Source: Caulobacter endophyticus (GTDB lineage Bacteria > Pseudomonadota > Alphaproteobacteria > Caulobacterales > Caulobacteraceae). From it: DNA of 64,000 nt. The stretch covers positions 1 to 64,000 of the forward strand of contig NZ_JARQWV010000021.1 of assembly GCF_029543245.1 (NCBI RefSeq). Direction: 5' to 3'. This document shows positions 6,505-14,601 of the stretch, piece by piece; position 1 is the first letter of the stretch, and the number at the start of each line of letters is the position of its first letter. A model generated the notes under the pieces. It saw only the letters and a program-made list of their open reading frames with translations, ran no database searches and was not told where the DNA came from. The translations under genes were made by a program, and so were the position numbers.

Positions 6505-9411
6505 CTAGTCGAACTGGTAGCGCAGGCCGAACGCGAAGGTGCGGCTGAGCAGCGACGAGCCGAAGTTGTGGGTGTCGGGCCCGCCCGCCTCGCCGAAGGC
6601 GTAGTAGGACTGGGCGATCTCCTCGGTCAGATTGACCGCGTCGAAGGTCATCGAGAGGCGGTCGTTGACCTTGTAGCTGACCTGCATGTCGAGGCTCCTC
6701 TCGGGCTTGCGCCAGACGCCGATCGGATTGGCGAACAGGGCCGCCTCGTTGTTGGCCAGGAAGTCGTCGCGCCAGACATACGAGAGGCGGGCGCCGATCG
6801 GACCGCGCTCGTAGGCCAGGGTGACGTTGTAGGAGAAGTCCGACACCCCGAAGAAGGCGCTGTTCTTCTGACCGACGATCTCGCCGGCGTCGTTCGTGTC
6901 GGGCACGTTCTGCGAAGAGCTGAGCTTGGTCAGGCTGCCCAGAAAGCCCAGGCCGTCGAGATAGCCGGGCAGGTTCTTGGGGAAGTAGACCAGCCCTACC
7001 TCCAGCCCCTTGAGCACCCCGTCCGACGCATTGGCCGGCTGGGTCAGCACGAATTCCTGGGTGTTGTTGGTGGTGTTGGGGATGTTGCGGCGACTGCGCA
7101 GCGACACCACCAGTCCATCGATCTCGCGCCGGAAGGCCGTGGCGTAGAGCGCGCTGCCCGAGGCGAAATACCACTCGGCCGTCAGGTCGTAGTTGGTGGC
7201 GCGGGTCGGCTCCAGATTGGCGTTGCCGCCGGTGGCCGTGCCGTAACCCACGTCGGTCAGGTCGTCGACCAGGGTGTAGTTGGGGTTCAGGGCGCTGAAG
7301 TCGGGGCGTCGCAACGTCTTGCCGTAGTTGAAGCGCAGGGCCACGTCGCTGGTCAGGTCGTAGCGCACCGTCACGCTGGGCAGTACATCGCTGACTTGCT
7401 TGCCCGCGCTGGTCTGCACCAGGCTGCCCAGCCTGCGGCTTTCGGCCTGGTCATTGAAGGTCATGTCGGTGTCGACGTCGACATAGCGCAGGCCGGCCTG
7501 GGCTCGCAGGCGGCGGCCGAACAGCTCGCTCTCGAAATCGGCCATCAGGTAGGCCGAGCTCGTCACCTCGTCGACGGTGAAGTTCTCGAACAGCGACAGG
7601 TTCTCGCTGGTGGTGAAGTTGACGTTGTTGGGGTTGGCCGCGTGATAGAGGGCGCGGATCTCGTCGACGTGGTCGCGCAAATAGTAGCCGTTTGCCACCA
7701 CCCAGCGGGTCGGGGTGTCGGAGTGGCCGTCGAAGAAGCCCTGGTTCACCCACTGCAGGCCCGACGGCAGGCTGCTCAGCGGACGACCGAGGAAGGCCGA
7801 CTGCGTGCGCTGGGCCTCCGACGTACCGCGATCGTCGTAGCGGAAGCCGAAGCTCAGCGTCTTAAGCGGACCCCAGCCGGCGTTGTAGTCGCCGTCCAGC
7901 GACACGGTGACGGCGTCGCCCTTGTTGCGGTTGGCGTTGTCGTAGAACTCGGCCACGTTCCAGCGGGTCGGATCGGCCAGCTGGCTGTCGTCGTCGAAGT
8001 GGAACGAGGTGATCCCGTCGCCGGGATTGAAGTTCACGCTCACCTGGCGCGCCACGCGGTCGGTGCGCATGGCCATGAAGGCGGAGCTGAACTTGCTGGT
8101 CTGGTAGGACAGGTCGCCGACCAGCTCCAGGCGCTCGCCGATCCGCCATTTGCCGTTCAGAGCGTAAACGAAGCTGTCGGTCTTGGCGACGGTCAGGTCG
8201 CCGCTGTTGAAGCCGTAGACCGAGCCAGCGGTGCGCGACTTGATGATGTTGGTCCCGGGAAAGAGCGTGAAGCTGGAGCCGGGATTGGCGCCCAGGTCGC
8301 CCCACCAGTCGACGAAGGTGAATTGCAGGTTGTTGAAGGTGGTGTTGCGGTAGCCGTCGTAGAAGAACTCGAAGGTGTATTCGGCGCTGTCGTTCGGCGC
8401 CCACTGCAGGGCGGCGTTGACGGCCGGGCGCTTGCGGTCGCCCAGCAGGTCGGACTGGAACACCGCGTCGCGCGACAACAGGTAGGGAACCTGCACGCCG
8501 TTGATGGTCAGGGTCGAGCCCGGCGCGGTCGACAGGCCCTCGTTCAGGCCAGGCCGCCACAGGGTCTGCAGGCTTCCGTCGGGGTTGGGCGCCCGGGCGT
8601 CGGTGACCTGGATACGCTCGAGCGGAACCCAGCCGGCCGGCGGATTGTCGGCGGTCGCGAACGGCACCAAGGCCCCGGCGGTGACGCTCTGGTCGCGATA
8701 GCGGGTGCGGGCGTAGCTGACGTTCAGCAGAGCGCCGATCTCGCCGGCGCCGGTGTCCCAGCGGTTGGCGACCAGGGCGCTGACATTGGGATTAAACTTG
8801 TCGGCCTGCTCGTGCCAGATCCCCCGGCTGGCCAGCGAAAAGGTCGGACCCTTGAAATCGAACGGCCGGCGCGTGAACACGTCGACCTGGCCGGCGATGC
8901 CGGTCTCGATCTGGTCAGCGCTGCGGGTCTTGTAGACGTCGATGCGCTTGACCAGGTTGGCCGGAATGTCCTGCAGGGCGAACTGGCGGCCCGAGGCGGT
9001 GAAGACGTTGCGGCCGTTCCAAGTGGTGGTGATATCGGGCAGGCCCCGGATCGAGATGGCCGTGGCCTCGCCGCCCGAACGGTTGGTCACCTGCACGCCG
9101 GTGACCCGCTGCAAGGCCTCGACGACGTTATTGTCCGGCAACTTGCCGATGTCCTCGGCCACCACGCTTTCGACCACCTGGGTCGACTCGCGCTTGATCG
9201 CCAGGCTCTGGCCGACGCTGGCGCGGATGCCGCGAACCACCACCTCCTCGACGGTGTCGGGCGCGAGCGTGCTTCCGGAAGCCGCTGAATTATCCTGAGA
9301 AAACGCCGTGGTCGCGAAGCTCGCGGCCAAGGCTGTGGTGGCCGCCGACACCAGCCAAAGACGCCGGGCGCGCCCGGACTCCGAAACGGAAGACGCCGTC
9401 TCCACGCGCAT
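6505..9411 (-). CDS. TonB-dependent receptor, Xanthomonas/Caulobacter type
   Basis: 968-residue outer-membrane gated transporter. The start at 9411 has a strong GGAGGGA ribosome site; the ORF upstream of it is not coding-like. A Sec signal peptide (about residues 13-38, ending ATTAFSQ) precedes a TonB-box-like stretch (VEEVVVRGIRAS). The plug follows, with SVGQSLAIKRES, DNNVVEALQRVTGV and the ISIRGLP block that marks the TIGR01782-type receptors of Caulobacter and Xanthomonas. The rest is a beta-barrel ending FAFGLRYQFD; most outer-membrane barrels end in Phe, so the final Asp is slightly unusual. The family often imports oligosaccharides; the ligand here is not known. Confidence 0.93.
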   Translation of the reverse strand: MRVETASSVSESGRARRLWLVSAATTALAASFATTAFSQDNSAASGSTLAPDTVEEVVVRGIRASVGQSLAIKRESTQVVESVVAEDIGKLPDNNVVEALQRVTGVQVTNRSGGEATAISIRGLPDITTTWNGRNVFTASGRQFALQDIPANLVKRIDVYKTRSADQIETGIAGQVDVFTRRPFDFKGPTFSLASRGIWHEQADKFNPNVSALVANRWDTGAGEIGALLNVSYARTRYRDQSVTAGALVPFATADNPPAGWVPLERIQVTDARAPNPDGSLQTLWRPGLNEGLSTAPGSTLTINGVQVPYLLSRDAVFQSDLLGDRKRPAVNAALQWAPNDSAEYTFEFFYDGYRNTTFNNLQFTFVDWWGDLGANPGSSFTLFPGTNIIKSRTAGSVYGFNSGDLTVAKTDSFVYALNGKWRIGERLELVGDLSYQTSKFSSAFMAMRTDRVARQVSVNFNPGDGITSFHFDDDSQLADPTRWNVAEFYDNANRNKGDAVTVSLDGDYNAGWGPLKTLSFGFRYDDRGTSEAQRTQSAFLGRPLSSLPSGLQWVNQGFFDGHSDTPTRWVVANGYYLRDHVDEIRALYHAANPNNVNFTTSENLSLFENFTVDEVTSSAYLMADFESELFGRRLRAQAGLRYVDVDTDMTFNDQAESRRLGSLVQTSAGKQVSDVLPSVTVRYDLTSDVALRFNYGKTLRRPDFSALNPNYTLVDDLTDVGYGTATGGNANLEPTRATNYDLTAEWYFASGSALYATAFRREIDGLVVSLRSRRNIPNTTNNTQEFVLTQPANASDGVLKGLEVGLVYFPKNLPGYLDGLGFLGSLTKLSSSQNVPDTNDAGEIVGQKNSAFFGVSDFSYNVTLAYERGPIGARLSYVWRDDFLANNEAALFANPIGVWRKPERSLDMQVSYKVNDRLSMTFDAVNLTEEIAQSYYAFGEAGGPDTHNFGSSLLSRTFAFGLRYQFD

Positions 9412-9833
9412 TTCATCCCTCCATAAGTTCCGGCGCCGATGTGATCCCGGCTGCCTTGGAGGAATTATTGTCTGACAATTAAACGCCACGCAATGACGTA
9501 ACGCTGGTGGGCGAACATTTTCACGCGAAGCGAGGTCGGGTGATTTTCTTCGACAAGCTTGGCTTTTCGGCCAACTCAGTTCGAAGACACCGCTGACATA
9601 GCGGTTCTGGGCAAGATCAAAACGACCTTCCCCAGCGGCAAGAAGCCAAAATCTAGTCAGACAAATTGGTCAAACCGGTATTGAGCGATGGGCCCAGCCA
9701 CCCCTTCGCTGGCCGCGAGAGGTCGATTGTTTCCCTCAAGGCACAGGTGCTGGGACTCGACGGCACTTGAGTCAGGCCGCCGGCGCATACACCTGAGCCG
9801 CTCACTGCTTCCCGCCGAAAGAGCACCGCCTTC
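9412..9833. promoter_or_regulatory. Divergent intergenic region with operator candidates
   Basis: This 422-base gap separates the divergent TonB receptor and Old Yellow Enzyme genes. It holds a perfect 6-1-6 palindrome, ATTGTCTGACAAT (9467-9479), 56 bases before the receptor start. The same half-site recurs on the other strand at 9654-9666 (TAGTCAGACAAAT). I see no ORF of credible composition here. A GntR- or LacI-like repressor site is plausible, but no such regulator is encoded next door. Confidence 0.5.
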
Positions 9834-10958
9834 ATGTCCGCCCTGTTCACGCCCTTCCGCCTGAAGGACGCCCAGCTTCGCAACCGCATCGCCATTCCGC
9901 CGATGTGCCAGTACAGCGCCGAGGACGGCGTCACGACCGACTGGCACCTGCCGCACTATGCCGGCCTGGCGCGCGGCGGCGCGGGCCTGGTGATCGTCGA
10001 GGCCACGGCCGTCTCGCCCGAAGGCCGCATCAGCCCCGGCTGCACCGGCATCTGGACCGACGAGCAGGCTGAAGGCCTGGCCAAGATCGCCGCGGCCATC
10101 AAGGCTGCCGGCGCCGTCCCCGGCATCCAGATCGCCCACGCCGGCCGCAAGGCCAGCGCCAACCGTCCGTGGGAAGGCGACGACCATATCGCCGACGGCG
10201 ACCCGCGCGGCTGGGAAACCATCGCGCCCTCGGCCATCGCCTACGGCGCGGGCCTGCCCAAGGTTCCGCGCGAGATGAGCCTGGCCGACATCGAGCGCGT
10301 GAAGGCCGACTTCGCCGCTGCGACCCGCCGCGCCCGCGAGGCCGGCTTCGAGTGGCTGGAGCTGCACTTCGCCCACGGCTACCTGGCCCAGAGCTTCTTC
10401 TCGCACCACTCCAACCATCGCACCGACCAGTACGGCGGCGACGCGCTGGCCCGCGGCCGGTTCATGGAAGAGACCCTTGCCGCCGTCCGCGCCGAATGGC
10501 CCGAGAACCTGCCGCTGACCGCCCGCTTCGGCGTGCTGGAATATGACGGCCACGACGAGCAGACCCTGGCCGAGTCGATCGACCTGACCCGCCGCATGAA
10601 GGCCGGCGGCCTGGACCTGCTGAACGTCAGCGTCGGCTTCACCATCCCCAACACCAGCATTCCCTGGGGCACGCCGTTCCTGGGCCCCATCGCCAAGCGC
10701 GTGCGCGAGGAAGCCGGCCTGCCGGTCGCCTCGTCCTGGGGCCTGGACGCGCCGCGCCTGGCCGAAAGCCTGGTCGCCAGCGAGCAGATGGATCTGGTGA
10801 TGATCGGCCGCGCCCACCTGGCCAATCCGCACTACCCCTACGAGCTGGCTCAGGAACTGGGCGTCGCGCGCCCCACCTGGGCCACCCTGCCGGCGCCGTA
10901 CGCGCACTGGCTGGACAAGTACCGCCCGGCCACGGAACTGGCGGCGGCTGCTGAATAA
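9834..10958 (+). CDS. Old Yellow Enzyme family NADH:flavin oxidoreductase (YqjM/NamA-like)
   Basis: 374-residue FMN-dependent ene-reductase, predicted to reduce activated C=C bonds of enones or xenobiotics with NAD(P)H. The family features are all visible: FRLKDAQLRNRIAIPPMCQYSA with the YqjM-class cysteine, IQIAHAGRKA, ELHFAHGYL with the substrate-binding His pair, the DQYGGDALARGRF block, and a C-terminal MIGRAHLANPHYP phosphate-binding loop. This is the thermophilic-like/YqjM subclass rather than the yeast OYE class. It is cytoplasmic, stands alone, and is followed at once by a family B repeat. Confidence 0.93.
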   Translation: MSALFTPFRLKDAQLRNRIAIPPMCQYSAEDGVTTDWHLPHYAGLARGGAGLVIVEATAVSPEGRISPGCTGIWTDEQAEGLAKIAAAIKAAGAVPGIQIAHAGRKASANRPWEGDDHIADGDPRGWETIAPSAIAYGAGLPKVPREMSLADIERVKADFAAATRRAREAGFEWLELHFAHGYLAQSFFSHHSNHRTDQYGGDALARGRFMEETLAAVRAEWPENLPLTARFGVLEYDGHDEQTLAESIDLTRRMKAGGLDLLNVSVGFTIPNTSIPWGTPFLGPIAKRVREEAGLPVASSWGLDAPRLAESLVASEQMDLVMIGRAHLANPHYPYELAQELGVARPTWATLPAPYAHWLDKYRPATELAAAAE

Positions 10959-10961
10959 TCA

Positions 10962-11120
10962 CCTTCTCCCATAGGGAGAAGGAGGGGCCCGCGCCGCAAG
11001 GCGTGGGAGGATGAGGGGTTAGGGACCGAAGACGGCGTGCCGGCACGACGTCGGGCGCCGTCACCCCTCACCCTCCCAGGCTATCGCCTGGGCCCCTCCC
11101 TCTCCCCTCCGGGAGAGGGT
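10962..11120. repeat. Family B inverted-repeat element, copy 1
   Basis: The left arm starts CCTTCTCCCATAGGGAGAAGG, then GGGCCCGCGCC. The right arm reads CCTGGGCCCCTCCCTCTCCC with a closing GGGAGAGGG. The second copy is at 49280-49446. The element separates convergent genes and has no coding capacity. It shares the arm-spacer-arm plan of family A but not its sequence. Confidence 0.85.
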
Positions 11121-11122
11121 AT

Positions 11123-11581
11123 TTACAGCGGCACCGCGAAGGTCTGTTTCACGGTCTGGGCAGGGATGTCGGTCTTGACGTTCATCACGCCCCGGATGCG
11201 GCTGAGACGGTCGGCCTGGAAGCGTCGATAGGCGGCGATGTCGGCGGCGACCACGCGCAGCAGCATGTCGCAGTCGCCGAGCATGACGTAGCACTCCACC
11301 ACCTCGGGCAGCTTGTTCACCTCGGCCACGAAGTGATCGACGGCGTCCTCATGCTGCGAGTTCAGCCAGATGCGGGTGAAGAAGGTCTGCCCCTGCCCCA
11401 CCTTGGCGGCGTCGACCACCGCCACGTAGCGGGCGATGACCCCCGCCTCCTCCAGGATCCGCACCCGCCGCAGGCAGGGCGACGGCGACAGGCCGACCCG
11501 CTTGGACAGCTCCGCGTTCTGGATGCGCCCGTCCTTCTGCAGCTCGCGCAGGATGCGGCGGTCGATGTCGTCGAGCTTCAT
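11123..11581 (-). CDS. Lrp/AsnC family transcriptional regulator
   Basis: 152 residues. The N-terminal winged helix-turn-helix (residues 1-60, LDDIDRRILRELQKDGR and NAELSKRVGLSPSPCLRRV) and the C-terminal AsnC/RAM ligand domain (VECYVMLGDCDMLLRVVA, about 90-105) are both complete. These proteins sense amino acids and often control their transport. The gene is divergent from azlCD, which exports branched-chain amino acids. That is the classic place for the local regulator of an AzlCD exporter. A 7-bp inverted repeat lies between them. Confidence 0.92.
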   Translation of the reverse strand: MKLDDIDRRILRELQKDGRIQNAELSKRVGLSPSPCLRRVRILEEAGVIARYVAVVDAAKVGQGQTFFTRIWLNSQHEDAVDHFVAEVNKLPEVVECYVMLGDCDMLLRVVAADIAAYRRFQADRLSRIRGVMNVKTDIPAQTVKQTFAVPL

Positions 11582-11630
11582 GAATCTACAACCAAGATTT
11601 GGCGATCAACTGCGCCTGGATGCCAATCAT

Positions 11631-11652
11631 CGATCATATGGGAGCATGATCG
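11631..11652 (+). promoter_or_regulatory. Candidate Lrp operator between lrp-like gene and azlC
   Basis: CGATCAT (11631-11637) and ATGATCG (11646-11652) form a perfect inverted repeat with an 8-base spacer. It lies in the 140-base divergent gap. CCAAT occurs on the left (11623-11627) and again at 11684-11688 (GCCAATCC). No experiment backs the site. Confidence 0.45.
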
Positions 11653-11721
11653 CAACCCGATTGCGCGAGGTTTGCGCTAGGCTGCCAATCCTCCTCGCCA
11701 CCGCCCCTCCCCCGGTCGCCC

Positions 11722-12483
11722 ATGACAATCGAAACCTGCGCTCCCGCCGCCGTGCCTGGCGACGGGCCCTCCGAACTGCGTTCCAGATCCAGGCCCGAAT
11801 TCATGCAGGGCCTCGTCGCCTCGCTGCCGGTCACCGCCGGCTTCGTGCCGTTCGCCCTGGTGCTGGGCGCCCAGGCCGGCCAGAAGGGCCTTTCCGCCGT
11901 CGAGACCCCGCTGATGACGGGTCTCAACTTCGCCGGCGGATCGGAGTTCGCGGCCATCGGCCTGTGGACCTCGCCGCCGCACCTGGCCCTGATCACGGCC
12001 GTGACCCTGATGATCAACAGCCGCCACCTCTTGATGGGCGCGGCCCTGGCGCCGTTCCTGAAGACCCTGCCCAAGCGCCGCGTGCTGCCGGCCCTGTTCC
12101 TGATGTGCGACGAGAGCTGGGCGATGGCCCTGGCCGACGCCAAGGCGCGCGGGAGCTTCAGCCTGGCGCACTACATGGGCGTGGCCCTGCCGATGTGGCT
12201 GGCCTGGATCGCCTTCACCGCCCTGGGGGCGATGGTCGGGCCGGTGCTTGGGAACGTCGAGACCCTGGGTTTCGACATGGCCTTCCCGGCCATCTTCCTC
12301 GTCCTGCTGCGCGGCATGTGGAGCGGCTTTCGCGCCGCGCGGCCGTGGCTGGTCAGCCTGGCCATCGCCGCGACCGGCCACCTGCTGGCGCCCGGCGCCT
12401 GGACCGTGGCGGCAGGCGCCATCGCGGGCCTGATCACCGCCTGGCTGTGGGCCGCTCCCAGCAAGACGGGAGCCGCCGCATGA
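11722..12483 (+). CDS. azlC: AzlC family branched-chain amino acid exporter, large subunit
   Basis: 253-residue inner-membrane protein, the large half of the AzlCD export system for branched-chain amino acids and their analogues. The family pattern is clear: FMQGLVASLPVTAGFVPFALVLG, then LNFAGGSEFAAIGL, INSRHLLMGAAL and the CDESWAMAL block. Six or so helices are predicted. The N-terminal 25 residues are polar and variable. The stop overlaps the start of azlD in an ATGA, so the two are translationally coupled. Confidence 0.93.
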   Translation: MTIETCAPAAVPGDGPSELRSRSRPEFMQGLVASLPVTAGFVPFALVLGAQAGQKGLSAVETPLMTGLNFAGGSEFAAIGLWTSPPHLALITAVTLMINSRHLLMGAALAPFLKTLPKRRVLPALFLMCDESWAMALADAKARGSFSLAHYMGVALPMWLAWIAFTALGAMVGPVLGNVETLGFDMAFPAIFLVLLRGMWSGFRAARPWLVSLAIAATGHLLAPGAWTVAAGAIAGLITAWLWAAPSKTGAAA

Positions 12484-12779
12484 TCTCGCTGCCCGTGCTG
12501 GCCACCATCCTGGCCATGGCCGCCGTCACCTACCTGACCCGCATCGGCGGCTATCTGGTGCTGAGGAACCGAACCCTCGGCCCGCGCGCCACGGCGGTGA
12601 TGGAGGCGGCCCCCGGCTGCGTGCTGATCGCGGTGATCGCCCCGCACTTCGTCTCGCCCCGCCCGGCCGACCTCGCCGCGCTGGCGATCACCTTCCTGGC
12701 GGCCCTGCGCCTGCCGATGCTGGCCGTGGTGCCGATCGGCATCGTCGCGGCGGCGGGGCTGAGGTGGCTGCTGGGCTAG
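12480..12779 (+). CDS. azlD: AzlD family branched-chain amino acid exporter, small subunit
   Basis: 99 residues, the small membrane partner of AzlC. The hallmark TYLTRIGGYLVL follows the first helix, and three to four helices fill the rest (CVLIAVIAPHFVS, LAITFLAALRLPML, GIVAAAGLRWLLG). The ATG at 12480 overlaps the azlC stop by 4 bases. The same frame is open far upstream, but that is a shadow of azlC. It ends just before a family D repeat. Confidence 0.92.
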   Translation: MISLPVLATILAMAAVTYLTRIGGYLVLRNRTLGPRATAVMEAAPGCVLIAVIAPHFVSPRPADLAALAITFLAALRLPMLAVVPIGIVAAAGLRWLLG

Positions 12780-12793
12780 GTCCCGCGTGTGGT

Positions 12794-12879
12794 CCTCGTC
12801 CTTCGACAAGCTCAGGATGAGAACCATTGCAAAGGCCGGGCAGCCACAAACCTCACCCTGAGCCTGTCGAAGGGCGAGG
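12794..12879. repeat. Family D inverted repeat (CTTCGACAAGCTCAGG type)
   Basis: The left arm CCTCGTCCTTCGACAAGCTC-AGG pairs with the right arm CCTGAGCCTGTCGAAGG-GCGAGG, with about 40 bases between. Such elements are common between genes of alphaproteobacteria. A fragment of the same arm (CCTGTCGAAGGGC) lies near 56772. No coding capacity. Confidence 0.8.
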
Positions 12880-12889
12880 TTTCGCCCCC

Positions 12890-13213
12890 TCAGGCGTCCA
12901 GCCGCCAGGCCGCCTCGAACACCGAGGCCTCCACGGGGGTCAGCGACAGGCGGTCCTCGCCCTCGACGACGTCTTCATCGTCGAGCAGGGCCTCGACCGA
13001 GTCGTGGAAGTCGTCTTCCGACAGGCTGTCCTCGCCGGGCAGCTCGTGCTCGCGCCCGACATAGTTGGCGACGGCGTCGCGCTCGCGGCTGCCGTCACGG
13101 AAAACGTCGATCAGGCGCAGCACCCGGCCCTCGTCGTCGACCTCGTAGAAGATCGACACGGGCTCTTCGGCGCTCTCGTGGGCCCAGTCGCAACGGAAAT
13201 AGGAAAGGCTCAT
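12890..13213 (-). CDS. DUF6881-like protein
   Basis: 107 residues, cytoplasmic and acidic. The first 45 residues (YFRCDWAHESAEEPVSIFYEVDD, then RLIDVFRDGS) follow the pattern of DUF6881 proteins, in which a W-x-H core is followed by an EPV..YxE.DD and a VEVFRDG motif. No function is established for that family. The C-terminal half (PGEDSLSEDDFHDSVEALLDDEDV) is strongly acidic. The ATG at 13213 is preferred over one 12 codons upstream because the extra residues are Arg/Gly-rich and unlike the family. Monocistronic. Confidence 0.6.
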   Translation of the reverse strand: MSLSYFRCDWAHESAEEPVSIFYEVDDEGRVLRLIDVFRDGSRERDAVANYVGREHELPGEDSLSEDDFHDSVEALLDDEDVVEGEDRLSLTPVEASVFEAAWRLDA

Positions 13214-13282
13214 GGCCGCCCCTTTCCCCGAACTACGGCCGCGAGGCAAGCGCCGACCTTGTCAGCGCAAGCCCGCACGGCC

Positions 13283-13840
13283 ATGTCTCTGGCCATGACA
13301 ACGCCCGCCGAAGACCTGCTCGACCGCGCGGCCGCCGCCGCGCTTTCCCTGGCCGCCGACCGTCCCTGGCCGCAGATCGCCCTGCGCGATATCGCCGTGG
13401 CGGCGGGCGCGCCGTTCGCCGAGCTCTATGTGAAGGCCGACAGCAAGACCAAGGTGCTGGCCCACCTGTCGCGCCGTTTCGACCAGGCGGCGCTCAACGC
13501 TGACCCCGGCGAGGGCGCAGCCGCCCACGACCGCCTGTTCGACGCGGCCATGGCGCGGGTCGAGGCCATGGAGCCGCACCGCCACGCCCTGATCGCCATC
13601 TCCAAGTCCGAAGGCCTGCCCCGCGTCGCCGTCCGCTTCCCCAGGACCGCCCGCGCGATCCTGGAAGCCGCCGGGATCGAGGCCACGCCCGTGCGGCTGG
13701 CCGCGATGACCGCCGTCTGGGCCCGCGTCCTGCAGGTCTGGCGCGACGACGAGGGCGCGCTGAACCGCACCATGGCCGAGCTCGACAAGCGCCTGAAGCA
13801 GATGGCCGAGAAACTGGGAAAGGTCGGCGCGGGGTTCTGA
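13283..13840 (+). CDS. TetR-like regulator
   Basis: 185 residues. The N-terminal part (AEDLLDRAAAAALSLAADRPWPQIALRDIAVAAGAPFAELYVKADSKTKVLAHL) is a TetR-type helix-turn-helix with weak recognition-helix conservation (family members read ...YYHFxSKEEL). The rest is helical and could bind a ligand or dimerise. Two in-frame ATGs (13283, 13295) lack a good ribosome site, so the start is uncertain by four residues. A CCCTGGG...CCAGGG inverted repeat (about 13842-13885) behind the stop may terminate it. Target genes are unknown. A COQ9-like, non-DNA-binding relative is an alternative. Confidence 0.7.
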   Translation: MSLAMTTPAEDLLDRAAAAALSLAADRPWPQIALRDIAVAAGAPFAELYVKADSKTKVLAHLSRRFDQAALNADPGEGAAAHDRLFDAAMARVEAMEPHRHALIAISKSEGLPRVAVRFPRTARAILEAAGIEATPVRLAAMTAVWARVLQVWRDDEGALNRTMAELDKRLKQMAEKLGKVGAGF

Positions 13841-13909
13841 GCCCTGGGAGTGGAAGACGCCGCTACCCAAGCGCTCCACCCAGGGTTAAGCTTGCTGGAG
13901 GGCAAGGCG

Positions 13910-13960
13910 GTAGCGCGCGACGCTACACATCGCTCGACACCTGTAGCGTGATACGCTACA
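13910..13960 (+). promoter_or_regulatory. Two tandem operators of higBA
   Basis: GTAGCG-N5-CGCTAC (13910-13926) and TGTAGCG-N5-CGCTACA (13942-13960) are two copies of the same palindrome with 5-base spacers. Their centres are 33 bases apart, about three helical turns, so two dimers would bind one face of the DNA. They lie 18-68 bases before higB. HigA antitoxins repress their own promoter through such palindromes. No GTTC-N7-GTTC LexA box is visible in 13841-13977. Confidence 0.7.
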
Positions 13961-13977
13961 GATGATGGCGGACATGG

Positions 13978-14259
13978 ATGATCCAGAGCTGGAGAAGCGA
14001 CACCGCCAGAGCCGTCTTCCTGGGCCACTCGCCCAAGGGCTTTCCCGCTGATCTCGTGAAGCGGACCCGCCGGGTGCTGGCCCAGCTGAACGCGGCCACG
14101 GAGATCGCCCAGATGCGCATTCCGCCAGGCAATCGCCTGCACGCCCTCGGCGGCGATCGGACGGGCGAATGGTCGGTCAGCGTCAATGACCAGTTTCGGA
14201 TCACCTTCCGATGGGGCGAGGACGGCCCGGAAGACGTCTGGTTCGGCGATTATCACTGA
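13978..14259 (+). CDS. higB: HigB-type toxin (RelE superfamily)
   Basis: 93 residues, the full length of HigB. The family pattern is complete: MIQSWRSDTARAVFLGHSP, LNAATEIAQMRIPPGNRLHAL, then GEWSVSVNDQFRITFRW and a terminal EDVWFGDYH. HigB is a ribosome-dependent mRNA endonuclease. The toxin comes before its antitoxin, as is usual for hig. The gap to higA is 14 bases and the pair is co-transcribed. Two tandem palindromes upstream are the likely HigA operators. Confidence 0.93.
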   Translation: MIQSWRSDTARAVFLGHSPKGFPADLVKRTRRVLAQLNAATEIAQMRIPPGNRLHALGGDRTGEWSVSVNDQFRITFRWGEDGPEDVWFGDYH

Positions 14260-14273
14260 AGGAGATCCGAGCG

Positions 14274-14594
14274 ATGACCGACAGCTTTCTGGCGCTCGAC
14301 TTCGTTTCCCCCCTGCCCCACCCCGGGGAGATCCTGCGCGAGGATTTCATGGCGCCGATGGGGCTGACGGCCGGCGCGCTGGCCAGGGCCATGGGCCTGA
14401 AGGATCGCACGCGGATCGAGCGTCTGGTGCGCGAGACCCAACCGGTCACGCCCGACACCGCCCTGCGGCTGGAGCGGGTGCTCGGCGCGAGCGCCCAATT
14501 CTGGATGAACCTCCAGGCCCAGCACGACCTGTCGAAGACGGTGCTGGAGCGCCGCGCCGACCTTGAGGCGATCGAGCCGTTGGTCGCCGCCTGA
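14274..14594 (+). CDS. higA: HigA-type antitoxin (XRE family)
   Basis: 106 residues. A Cro/C1-like helix-turn-helix fills the middle (HPGEILREDFMAPMGLTAGALARAMG then RTRIERLVRETQPVTPDTALRLERVLG), followed by the HigA hallmark AQFWMNLQAQHDL. It binds and neutralises HigB and represses the operon. The ATG at 14274 has AAGGAG just upstream; an in-frame ATG 21 codons earlier lies inside higB and is unlikely. The gene is convergent with the sensor kinase gene that ends 8 bases later. Confidence 0.93.
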   Translation: MTDSFLALDFVSPLPHPGEILREDFMAPMGLTAGALARAMGLKDRTRIERLVRETQPVTPDTALRLERVLGASAQFWMNLQAQHDLSKTVLERRADLEAIEPLVAA

Positions 14595-14601
14595 GCCGCC
14601 C

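Noticed and set aside
6568..9288. 906-codon open frame on the plus strand
   Set aside because: Antisense to TonB receptor 1, whose plug, barrel and signal peptide are all clear. Val/Gly/Gln-rich shadow.
13841..13977. LexA box ahead of higBA
   Set aside because: No GTTC-N7-GTTC pair is present in this interval on either strand.
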